Part shown: positions 1-6,136 of the stretch, piece by piece
How the letters are laid out: every line of letters starts with the position of its first letter
Numbering within the stretch: position 1 is the first letter of the stretch
Assembly: GCA_022706175.1 (NCBI GenBank)
Contig: JAKJDB010000093.1
Coordinates: 1 to 8,227, forward strand
Origin: Candidatus Zhuqueibacterota bacterium
GTDB lineage: Bacteria; KSB1; UBA2214
DNA length: 8,227 nucleotides
Reading direction: 5' to 3'
Made by a program: the position numbers and the translations under genes
Notes under the pieces: generated by a model
Database searches by the model: none
What the model was told of the DNA's origin: nothing
The model's input: only the letters and a program-made list of their open reading frames with translations

Positions 1-386
1 TGGCACAGGCGAACGCCCGGTGCAACGGCGTGGCGGAACGCATTGAATTTTTATCCTGGGATTTCACCAGCCCCACATCGCCGTTTACCGCCGCCTTTGA
101 CGTCGTTGTTGCCAATCCGCCGTATGTCCGCGAAAGCGACTATGAGCGGTTGCCGAAGGAGATCAAAAACTTTGAACCTCCGGAGGCGCTGCTCGCTGGA
201 CAGGATGGGCTGGACGGGTACCGCGCCATTCAACGCCGGCTGAACGAATGGCTGAATCCGGGCGGGCGGGCTTTTCTCGAGATCGGAGCGGACCAGGCGG
301 AAGAGATTCTTCACCTCTTTCCCCAGGCCAACCTTCTCACCGATCTGGCCGGCCGCCGGCGCCTGGCGATCATCGAACAGAAATAA
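1..386 (+). CDS. prmC: Release factor glutamine methyltransferase PrmC (HemK), C-terminal part
   Basis: PrmC methylates the glutamine of the GGQ motif in release factors RF1 and RF2, using S-adenosylmethionine, in the cytoplasm. The gene enters from the left edge; the frame is open from nt 3 and ends with TAA at 384-386, giving the last 127 residues of a protein that is usually about 280. The Asn-Pro-Pro-Tyr motif that binds the substrate glutamine is at nt 114-125. It is followed by the family pattern: 'EPPEALLAGQDGLDGYRAI', then 'FLEIGADQAEEI', then a basic 'GRRRLAII' end. The N-terminal helical domain and the glycine-rich SAM motif lie outside the window. The GTG at nt 30 is an internal valine, not a start, because family-like sequence (AQANARCNG) precedes it. 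prmC commonly sits next to prfA, which would be upstream and out of view. No terminator follows, so read-through into the mutase gene 47 nt downstream is likely. Confidence 0.93.
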   Translation, partial: AQANARCNGVAERIEFLSWDFTSPTSPFTAAFDVVVANPPYVRESDYERLPKEIKNFEPPEALLAGQDGLDGYRAIQRRLNEWLNPGGRAFLEIGADQAEEILHLFPQANLLTDLAGRRRLAIIEQK

Positions 387-417
387 TCCCATTCGTTTTC
401 CATGCATTCTACTCTAT

Positions 418-424
418 GAGAGGA
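418..424 (+). promoter_or_regulatory. Ribosome binding site of the phosphohexomutase gene
   Basis: The purine run GAGAGGA ends 9 nt before the ATG at 434. It decides the start. The other in-frame ATG at 416 has only pyrimidine-rich sequence upstream. The open frame reaching back to 248 would overlap prmC and encodes a low-complexity Gly/Ser/Pro/Arg stretch unlike the family. Confidence 0.6.
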
Positions 425-433
425 ACCGGTACT

Positions 434-2821
434 ATGAAATCGGCCTTGGACGAAAAAGAACTCCTCACCTACCTGGAGGAAGCGAGACGAGGGATCTCCA
501 GCTATTTGACTAAAAATAAAAAGAAAATCCGGCCGGAGATTCTCGTCAGCGCGGAAAAAAAAGTGCCGAAAAACCTGGAGAAATGGCTGCTGGATGAACA
601 GGTCCACCGTCTTTCGCCGGGTACGCGCGAGGGGATCATCCGCGCGATTAGACAGAAACAGTGGGCCCGCATCATCGATGCGTTTATCGATGACATCGCC
701 TTTGGCACCGGCGGCATCCGCGGAGTAGCGGCCTTCGCCGCCAAAGACGACGAATCGGAATTGGAAAGATTATATCAGGAGGGCATTCAGGCACCCATTC
801 TCAAAGGTCCCAACACCATCAACGATATCGTGCTGATGATCAAATCCACCGGCGTGGCCCAATACGCCGCGCAGCACGGGCTGCATAAAATGGTGATCGG
901 CTATGACAGCCGCATTCAGGGCCAGGCCTTTGCCGAGCTGATCGCCAAGGTCTTTCTCACCGCAGGCATCCAGGTCTATCTGTTCGATGAAGCCTGCCCG
1001 TATCCGGAGCTGACCTTCGCCATCCCCTATCTGGGCGCTGATTTCGGCATCCTCATCTCCGCCAGCCACAACGACCGCCGCTACAACGGCTACAAATTGT
1101 CCGCCAGGACCGGCGCCCAGTTCGAGAAAAAAGAACGCGACGTCATTTTTTACAAATACATCTCCAAAGTGGACTTTGACAACATCAAAATCGATTTCGA
1201 CATCCACCGGCAGGCCTCGCGATTGACCTTCATCGGCGGATCCGCGCCGCTGCCCCAGAGGAATTATTACGGACGTGAAAAGGATCTGATCGATATCCAC
1301 CATGCGCACCGTGAGCACATCAACAGCTTTCTCCTCGATCCCGAGATGGTCGCGCGCTACGCGCCCCAGGTGCGGCTCGGTTTTGCCGCGTATCACGGCG
1401 CCGGTCGGATCGCCGTTCCGGAGCTGCTGCATCATTTCAACTTTAATAACCTTCAGGTGATCAGCAAGCTGAACAGCCTGGACGGCCGGTTCCCCTGCTT
1501 TGCCCTGGAACAGCAACCGGATCCCGGCGATCCCATCGCCGCCGAAGTGGCGGTGCAGGAGTTCAAGCAGGAATATGGCGCCGAGGCGTTTGAAAAAGTG
1601 GACATGATCATCGGCACCGATCCGGACGCAGACCGCGCGGGGTTCATCGTCAAGGCGCCGCCCAAACAGATCGCCACCTACCGCCAGATCAATAAAAAGT
1701 CGAAACATCTCAACAGCGCTCTTAAAAAAGCCCTGCCCAACTATGTGAGCAGAGACGACTACAGCTGGCACCTGCTGGACGCCGACAACGCCTGGACCCT
1801 GCTGCTCTGGTATCGCCTGTTCAAAGAGGCGCAGCTCAACGGAGGCGCGTTTCCGGGCGCAGAGTCTAAATTCATCTCCCTGTCGCACATCACTTCGGAC
1901 TCGATCACTCTGCTGGCGAAAAAACACGGCCTGGGCGTGATTAAAACCTGGGTGGGATTCGGCTTTCTGGCCAACTCGGTCAATATGGTGTGGAGCGGCA
2001 AAAAAATCGAAAAGCTGCTTGACCGATGGCGACAGACGCCGGTCGTGAAAGTGAAAAACAAAAACGACCTCACCCCTTACTTGGGGAAAAAGCTGTTCAA
2101 AGGCCAGGCGCACCCGGTTCTGTTCAGCGCCGCGGAGATGGACAACTATCCCCGCGCATATAATTTTGCCACCCTCGAGCAGAGCAACGGCTTCAGCATC
2201 CTCGGGCCCAAGCCGCAACCCGGAGAGGTGTGGGGCAAAGGCGGCCATGTGCGCGACAAGGATGGAACCTTTGCAGCGATCCTGCTCGCCGAGGTGCTGG
2301 CCTACGCTAAATCCATCGACCGCTCGTTCATCGAGCTGCTGGACGAAAAAATCTATTTGGACAAGGATATCGGTCTGTTCATCAACTATTATGAGCCGGA
2401 GCCGTATTGGGGTCAGTTTGAAGGTCCGGCCGGTCTGTCGAAAAAAATCCAGGTGCTGGAAAAAGTGGAGGAGCTGGCCCGCGCTTGCCGCAAGGGCGAA
2501 CGGCTGGTCCTGGCCAAGAACTATGCGGTCCGGTCCGTCGAAGCCTATCGGACCGGCAAGTACGACGCCAACCATCGCTGGCGGTTGTACCCCTCCCTGG
2601 GCTATTACAACGGTTTTCCCGATGAGGGCATCCGTTTCTTCTTCCAGGACGAACTGAACTATCTGACCGTGCGGCCGTCCGGAACGTCGCAATGCCTGCG
2701 CTTTCATGTGCAACTGCGCATGGCGGACGTGAACGCCGGCAATCTCAGCGCCAAGAAAAAAGAAGGCTATGAACTGGCCCGCGAACTGGTCGGCCGCATG
2801 CGCGAATGGGCAGGCGTGTAA
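434..2821 (+). CDS. Long, divergent alpha-D-phosphohexomutase (phosphoglucomutase/phosphomannomutase type)
   Basis: Members of this superfamily move phosphate between C1 and C6 of hexoses through a phosphoserine intermediate, linking glycolysis to glycogen, cell-wall and nucleotide-sugar synthesis. The start at 434 is set by a Shine-Dalgarno run, giving 795 residues against about 550-600 in the PGM2-like group. Seen in order: the N-terminal FGTGGIRG loop (90-97); the phosphoserine loop SASHN (209-213, Ser211) followed by YNGYKL; the Mg-binding DPDADR (396-401); TWVGFG (505-510), where the sugar-specificity loop should be; EQSNG (582-586), the sugar-binding loop; a KDG motif (609-611); and the phosphate-binding RPSGTS (747-752) in the C-terminal domain. 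All four domains therefore appear present and the core catalytic residues are intact. Three loops differ from the usual forms: Pro is replaced by Asp after SASHN, the usual TLTGFK lysine is Gly, and EESxG has become EQSNG. A Lys-rich insertion (407-443) follows the metal loop. The exact sugar cannot be read from sequence. I am confident of the superfamily, not the substrate. Confidence 0.88.
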   Translation: MKSALDEKELLTYLEEARRGISSYLTKNKKKIRPEILVSAEKKVPKNLEKWLLDEQVHRLSPGTREGIIRAIRQKQWARIIDAFIDDIAFGTGGIRGVAAFAAKDDESELERLYQEGIQAPILKGPNTINDIVLMIKSTGVAQYAAQHGLHKMVIGYDSRIQGQAFAELIAKVFLTAGIQVYLFDEACPYPELTFAIPYLGADFGILISASHNDRRYNGYKLSARTGAQFEKKERDVIFYKYISKVDFDNIKIDFDIHRQASRLTFIGGSAPLPQRNYYGREKDLIDIHHAHREHINSFLLDPEMVARYAPQVRLGFAAYHGAGRIAVPELLHHFNFNNLQVISKLNSLDGRFPCFALEQQPDPGDPIAAEVAVQEFKQEYGAEAFEKVDMIIGTDPDADRAGFIVKAPPKQIATYRQINKKSKHLNSALKKALPNYVSRDDYSWHLLDADNAWTLLLWYRLFKEAQLNGGAFPGAESKFISLSHITSDSITLLAKKHGLGVIKTWVGFGFLANSVNMVWSGKKIEKLLDRWRQTPVVKVKNKNDLTPYLGKKLFKGQAHPVLFSAAEMDNYPRAYNFATLEQSNGFSILGPKPQPGEVWGKGGHVRDKDGTFAAILLAEVLAYAKSIDRSFIELLDEKIYLDKDIGLFINYYEPEPYWGQFEGPAGLSKKIQVLEKVEELARACRKGERLVLAKNYAVRSVEAYRTGKYDANHRWRLYPSLGYYNGFPDEGIRFFFQDELNYLTVRPSGTSQCLRFHVQLRMADVNAGNLSAKKKEGYELARELVGRMREWAGV

Positions 2822-3010
2822 AAAGGCCCTTTCACGCTGAAAAAGTTTTTGCTTTCTTTAAACCGAATGCTCGAGACGTTTTCCTGCCTGCGTTGGAGTT
2901 CAATCAAACCATGTCATCAATCCGGGGCGGTGAGTCCTTGCAGGGTGATTCGGCGCATCACTGCCCAAGCGCACCGCCCCACCGCTCCTTTGAAAAAAGG
3001 CAATCCCAAG
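2822..3010. other. Non-coding gap between the mutase gene and rnr
   Basis: This 189-nt gap contains no convincing gene. An 81-codon frame (2806-3051) crosses it and runs into rnr, but it starts inside the mutase gene and resembles no protein family. The rnr frame is also open back to 2849, without an ATG start or Shine-Dalgarno there. Just after the mutase stop, a weak 5-bp hairpin (TTTCA-CGC-TGAAA, about 2829-2841) is followed by AAGTTTTT. This could be a poor terminator, but I do not call it one. No strong promoter boxes are visible, so rnr may have its own promoter of unknown type or be read through from upstream. Confidence 0.5.
2987..3000 (+). promoter_or_regulatory. rnr ribosome binding site within a small GAAA-loop hairpin
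   Basis: The sequence CCTTT-GAAA-AAAGG is a perfect 5-bp inverted repeat with a GAAA loop. Its right arm, AAAGG at 2996-3000, is the only plausible Shine-Dalgarno sequence for the ATG at 3011, with 10 nt of spacing. The stem has only two G-C pairs, so on its own it would be marginally stable. Any regulatory role is speculative. Confidence 0.35.
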
Positions 3011-5185
3011 ATGAAAACACCCAAACAGAAATACACTCCTGCGGCTGGTGACTGGTCGGCCCGCGTGCTGCCGCTGTTTCAGGATCACCCGCGGCTCACC
3101 TTCAAAGTCCAGGACATCGAACGTACGCTGCGATTAGCGAAAAAAGAGCGTGTGGCGCTGCACAAACAGCTGCGCGACCTGGTGCGCACCGGTGAGATCA
3201 TCAAGCTGCGCCAGAATCAATACGCCCTGGCGGCGCCGGCGGCCGAGATCACCGGCGAACTGCGCGTCAACTCCCAGGGCTATGGGTTCGTTCGCCTCGA
3301 AGACGAACAGGAAATCTTTATCAGTTCCAAAAACATGGGCCATGCGCTGCACAAGGACACGGTGCGCGTGCGCCTGCTGGCCGGTAAAATAGGTGAACAC
3401 CCCGAAGGCCGGGTCCTGCAGGTGGTCGAGCGCGGCCGCACCAAGATCGTCGGCACCTTTCATCGGGCGCGACGCTATGCCTATGTGGTGCCGGACGATA
3501 TCAAAATACAAAAGGACATACTACTGAGTCCGGCCGACACCGCCGAGCTTGTGGAGGGCCAAAAGCTGGTCGTCGCCATCGAGGCGTGGGAACACGATCA
3601 GTTGAATCCCCTGGGACGGGTCGTCGAGATCCTCGGCCATCCGGATGATCCCGGTGTGGACGTCGCCTCCATTGTCCACGGCTTTGACCTGGAGACCACC
3701 TTCTCCGCAGAGGTCACTCAAGCGGCGGAAGAACTGACAGCGGTTCTCCCTGAAACAGAAATAGCCCGCAGAGTGGACCTGCGCAATACCGTCACCTTCA
3801 CCATCGATCCGGCGGATGCCAAGGATTTCGATGATGCGGTGTCCCTGGAGGCGATGGACAACGGAAATTGGCTGCTGGGCGTGCATATCGCGGATGTCGG
3901 TTATTATGTGGAGCAGGGCTCCATCATCGACCGCGAGGCGCAACAACGCGGCACCTCCATCTATCTGGTGGACCGCGTGATCCCCATGCTTCCGGAACGG
4001 CTGTCCAACAAACTGTGCAGTCTTACACCCGGAGACGACAAACTCTGTTTCTCCGTGCGTATGCAGGTCACCCGCCAGGGCGAAGTGGTCTCCCACTCCT
4101 TTGAACGGAGCGTGATCCGCAGCCACAAACGCTTTTCCTATGAAGAGGCGCAGCAGATTCTCGACGGCCGGCTGGCCAGCCCGTTCAGCGGCGTTCTGCG
4201 CGACATGCGGACGCTGTCGAAAAATCTGATCGCAGCGAGGAAAAAACGGGGCGCGGTCGACTTTGACAGCTTGGAGATCAAAGTCGTTTTGGACGAACAG
4301 GGCAAACCGATCAACCTGCAAAAACGGGAGCGACTGGACACTCACCGGCTCATCGAAGAGTTCATGCTGCTGGCCAACGTCACTGTGGCTCGATTTGTCG
4401 GACAGGAACTGGCGAAAAGACTTGGTGAGCAACCGCCCTTTGTCTACCGAGTGCATGACAAGCCCACCCGCGCCGATGTGGAAGAACTGATGACCCTGAC
4501 GCAGGTGTTCGGCGTCGAGGTGCAGCCGGCGAAACGGGTGACCCCACACTATTTTCAGCGCCTGTCCGAACAGTTCCAGGCGCATCCAGCGGCCACGGTT
4601 CTGCAGAACGCCCTGCTGCGCACCATGACCAAAGCTAAGTATACCACAGCCAATGTCGGCCATTTCGGATTGGCCTATACCCATTACACGCACTTTACAT
4701 CGCCCATCCGGCGCTATCCGGATCTGATGGTGCACCGGCTGCTGCACCTCTATCAGACAAAACCGGAGCAGATGGTCCAGCGAGCAGAGCTGGAACGGCA
4801 ATGCCGGCTGGCCAGCGAAAATGAGGTCCGCGCCCAGGAAGCGGAGCGCGCCTCCATCAAAATGAAACAGCTGGAATTTCTTGAAGCGCACATCGGTGAA
4901 GAGTACTCGGGATTCATCTCCCGCATCGTGGGCTTTGGCCTGTTCGTCACCCTGCCGGACTTTATGATCGACGGGCTGGTCCATATCTCGGATTTAAAGG
5001 ACGATTATTACATTCATGAAGCGAAAAAAGCCCAACTGACCGGCCAACGCCGGGGGACCACCTACCGGCTCGGTGATCCGGTGCGTATCGCCATCAGCCG
5101 GATCAACCGGAATGAACGCCTGCTCGATTTCACCCTCATCGGCAAACTCGGGCCGGCGAAAAAAAACCGGAGAAAGAAAAAATGA
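3011..5185 (+). CDS. rnr: Ribonuclease R (RNase II/RNB family 3'-5' exoribonuclease)
   Basis: RNase R degrades RNA processively from the 3' end, including structured RNA, releasing nucleoside 5'-monophosphates. In well-studied bacteria it acts in mRNA decay, rRNA quality control and trans-translation. The 724-residue protein has the full family order: a winged-helix N-terminus (about 26-72); a first cold-shock OB fold (about 80-131) with GYGFVRL and IFISSKNM; a second OB fold (about 146-209); the RNB catalytic domain from about 253; and a C-terminal S1 domain (about 629-712, with GFGLFVTL and DGLVHISDL). The four metal-binding aspartates are Asp266, Asp272, Asp274 and Asp275, with the same spacing as Asp201/207/209/210 of E. 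coli RNase II. Tyr318 matches its Tyr253, and Arg567 in SPIRRYPDL matches its Arg500. The C-terminus ends in a short Lys/Arg tail (KKNRRKKK), as is usual for RNase R rather than RNase II. ATG 3011 is chosen because family homology begins just after it. The stop codon overlaps the next gene. Confidence 0.96.
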   Translation: MKTPKQKYTPAAGDWSARVLPLFQDHPRLTFKVQDIERTLRLAKKERVALHKQLRDLVRTGEIIKLRQNQYALAAPAAEITGELRVNSQGYGFVRLEDEQEIFISSKNMGHALHKDTVRVRLLAGKIGEHPEGRVLQVVERGRTKIVGTFHRARRYAYVVPDDIKIQKDILLSPADTAELVEGQKLVVAIEAWEHDQLNPLGRVVEILGHPDDPGVDVASIVHGFDLETTFSAEVTQAAEELTAVLPETEIARRVDLRNTVTFTIDPADAKDFDDAVSLEAMDNGNWLLGVHIADVGYYVEQGSIIDREAQQRGTSIYLVDRVIPMLPERLSNKLCSLTPGDDKLCFSVRMQVTRQGEVVSHSFERSVIRSHKRFSYEEAQQILDGRLASPFSGVLRDMRTLSKNLIAARKKRGAVDFDSLEIKVVLDEQGKPINLQKRERLDTHRLIEEFMLLANVTVARFVGQELAKRLGEQPPFVYRVHDKPTRADVEELMTLTQVFGVEVQPAKRVTPHYFQRLSEQFQAHPAATVLQNALLRTMTKAKYTTANVGHFGLAYTHYTHFTSPIRRYPDLMVHRLLHLYQTKPEQMVQRAELERQCRLASENEVRAQEAERASIKMKQLEFLEAHIGEEYSGFISRIVGFGLFVTLPDFMIDGLVHISDLKDDYYIHEAKKAQLTGQRRGTTYRLGDPVRIAISRINRNERLLDFTLIGKLGPAKKNRRKKK
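5169..5185 (+). promoter_or_regulatory. Shine-Dalgarno and ATGA stop/start overlap coupling rnr to the oxidoreductase gene
   Basis: GGAG at 5169-5172 lies 9 nt before the ATG at 5182. That ATG overlaps the rnr TGA (5183-5185) in an ATGA junction. The purine-rich DNA therefore encodes both the basic RNase R tail and the ribosome binding site of the next gene. This arrangement is typical of translational coupling within one transcript. Confidence 0.75.
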
Positions 5186-5886
5186 AAACCCTTCTGCTGA
5201 ATAAAAAAGAGATCTGCCGCGGCACCTGGGAGTTCACCCTGGCTAAACCGGCTGATGCGGTTCACCAGGCGGGACAACATATCACCGTCAAATTGCCCCG
5301 TTTGCTCCATGAGGATCCCAAAGGCCCTCAGCGCACCTTCACTCTCGCCTCAGCACCGCATGAGGCCGATTGGTTGCTCGCCACCCGCATGACCGGCAGC
5401 GGATTTAAAAAAACGCTCCTCGACCTGTCGCTGAACACGGAAGTGGAGGTCAGCGGCCCCATGGGCGGCCTGGTCCGTGATGAACGGTCCGCTGCGCTGG
5501 TTTTTCTCGCCGGCGGCATCGGCATCACGCCGTTTCGCAGCATGGTGCTGGATCTCCATCACAAGGTCCTCGGCGTCAAGGTACATCTCTTTTACGCCAA
5601 CCGCAGTCTCGACTCTGCCGCTTATCACAATCTGTTCACCGGACTCGCAGAGCAACCCTTTTTCACTTATATCCCGACTCTCAACGATGAACCGGATGCG
5701 GCATGGCATGGTGAACGCCGTATCCTGGGAATGGAGTTGATCCATGCCCACCTTACGGAATTGGATGCCCATGCCTTCTACTTATGCGGACCGCCGGGGC
5801 TGGTCACAGATCTGACCAGCCGGCTGCAGACAGCGGGCGTGAACAAAGAAAGAATCTTCTCCGAGTCTTTTTGGGGATACCCTTGA
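5182..5886 (+). CDS. FAD/NAD(P)-binding oxidoreductase of the ferredoxin-NADP reductase superfamily
   Basis: The 234-residue protein is a bare two-domain flavin reductase that would pass electrons between NAD(P)H and a one-electron carrier through FAD. The N-terminal beta-barrel carries RTFTLAS (51-56 core), the Arg-x-(Tyr/Phe)-(Ser/Thr) FAD motif, and TGSGF (71-75). GPMGG (92-96) leads into the nucleotide-binding domain, which has GGIGITPFRS (111-120), CGPP (202-205) and a C-terminal ESFWGY (228-233). There is no signal peptide or membrane segment, so it should be cytoplasmic. Only two cysteines are visible (12 and 202). A PyrK-type or plant-type [2Fe-2S] cluster is therefore absent, which argues against the dihydroorotate dehydrogenase subunit PyrK and against fused phenol-hydroxylase-type reductases. 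The start overlaps the rnr stop, so the two are almost certainly co-transcribed. The physiological partner cannot be told; a separate ferredoxin or a ferric/flavin substrate are both possible. Confidence 0.87.
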   Translation: MKTLLLNKKEICRGTWEFTLAKPADAVHQAGQHITVKLPRLLHEDPKGPQRTFTLASAPHEADWLLATRMTGSGFKKTLLDLSLNTEVEVSGPMGGLVRDERSAALVFLAGGIGITPFRSMVLDLHHKVLGVKVHLFYANRSLDSAAYHNLFTGLAEQPFFTYIPTLNDEPDAAWHGERRILGMELIHAHLTELDAHAFYLCGPPGLVTDLTSRLQTAGVNKERIFSESFWGYP

Positions 5887-6043
5887 TCACCGGCCCACAA
5901 CCCCGCAGTTGAAAAAAGACCGCGTGAACAACCTTGCTTGACAGGTGTCGCTTTTTCAGGACATCTTTGTCTGCCCCGGCGCTGACAGGCCGCTGCGTCT
6001 GTCTGCTCAGCTTTCATCCAAATTAAAATCAAATCGTTACAAG

Positions 6044-6076
6044 CCGCCCCACTCTACCTCCCCCACCCTTTTTTTT
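6044..6076. repeat. C-rich then T-rich pyrimidine tract upstream of the protease promoter
   Basis: The top strand reads CCGCCCC, then ACTCTA, then CCTCCCCCACCC, then eight Ts, with only three purines in 33 nt. The bottom strand is correspondingly G-rich, with runs of 3, 5, 2 and 4 Gs. It occupies the place where a -35 element would lie relative to the TATAAT at 6086. No function is assigned. Confidence 0.6.
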
Positions 6077-6085
6077 CATCGGTGG

Positions 6086-6091
6086 TATAAT
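6086..6091 (+). promoter_or_regulatory. Probable -10 box (TATAAT) of the protease gene
   Basis: A perfect TATAAT is followed by TTTTG, 45 nt before the protease ATG. The position 17 nt upstream reads CCACCC, so there is no sigma70-type -35 box. TATAATTTTTG also loosely resembles the Bacteroidota -7 element TAnnTTTG, but the spacing is not exact. If it is used, transcription would start near 6098, immediately before the leader hairpin. Confidence 0.45.
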
Positions 6092-6099
6092 TTTTGTTT

Positions 6100-6131
6100 A
6101 CTCTCCACTGCACCAAGTAGGGAGAGTTTTT
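6100..6131 (+). promoter_or_regulatory. Leader hairpin overlapping the protease ribosome binding site
   Basis: ACTCTCC (6100-6106) is the exact reverse complement of GGAGAGT (6121-6127). Inside, ACT (6107-6109) can pair with AGT (6116-6118), leaving a two-base AG bulge. Five Ts (6127-6131) follow the stem. The right arm contains the GGAG/GAGAG that would serve as Shine-Dalgarno sequence for the ATG at 6137 (10-12 nt spacing), so folding would hide it. A hairpin plus T-run also resembles an intrinsic terminator, but it would lie almost at the predicted transcript start. Control of translation, or 5'-end stabilisation, therefore seems more sensible. Confidence 0.5.
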
Positions 6132-6136
6132 CAACC

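Larger units (their letters stand above)
5887..6136. other. Non-coding region between the oxidoreductase and protease genes
   Basis: This 250-nt stretch has no credible gene. From left to right it holds four things. A perfect TTGACA (5938-5943) lacks a good -10 box at 16-18 nt. A possible weak stem, GCTGA (5981-5985) with TCAGC (6007-6011), is followed by only three Ts, so it is a poor terminator candidate for the upstream operon. An A/T-rich patch covers about 6016-6040. The C/T-rich tract, TATAAT box and leader hairpin, listed separately, come next. Base composition is clearly more A/T-rich than in the flanking genes, as expected of a promoter region. Confidence 0.6.

Noticed and set aside
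248..433. N-terminal extension of the mutase overlapping prmC
   Set aside because: The extension is low-complexity, has no family similarity, and lies over the conserved end of prmC. A good Shine-Dalgarno points to ATG 434.
770..2713. A 647-codon open frame on the minus strand opposite the mutase gene
   Set aside because: It mirrors the high-GC codon pattern of the mutase. Its translation has no recognisable motifs, and the + strand gene has clear catalytic loops along the same stretch.
2849..3010. N-terminal extension of RNase R from a non-ATG start
   Set aside because: It has no Shine-Dalgarno and no similarity to RNase R. The winged-helix homology begins shortly after ATG 3011.
3521..4984. 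A 487-codon open frame on the minus strand opposite rnr
   Set aside because: It lies wholly within the conserved RNase R catalytic region, and its translation shows no family pattern. It is a shadow of codon bias.
5938..5943. Perfect TTGACA as a -35 box
   Set aside because: At 16-18 nt spacing the best -10 match is only 3 of 6 (CATCTT). It is nearly 200 nt from the next start codon, so it is probably chance.
5981..6014. Intrinsic terminator after the oxidoreductase gene
   Set aside because: The outer stem is only 5 bp with a competing inner pairing, and just three Ts follow. It is too weak to call.
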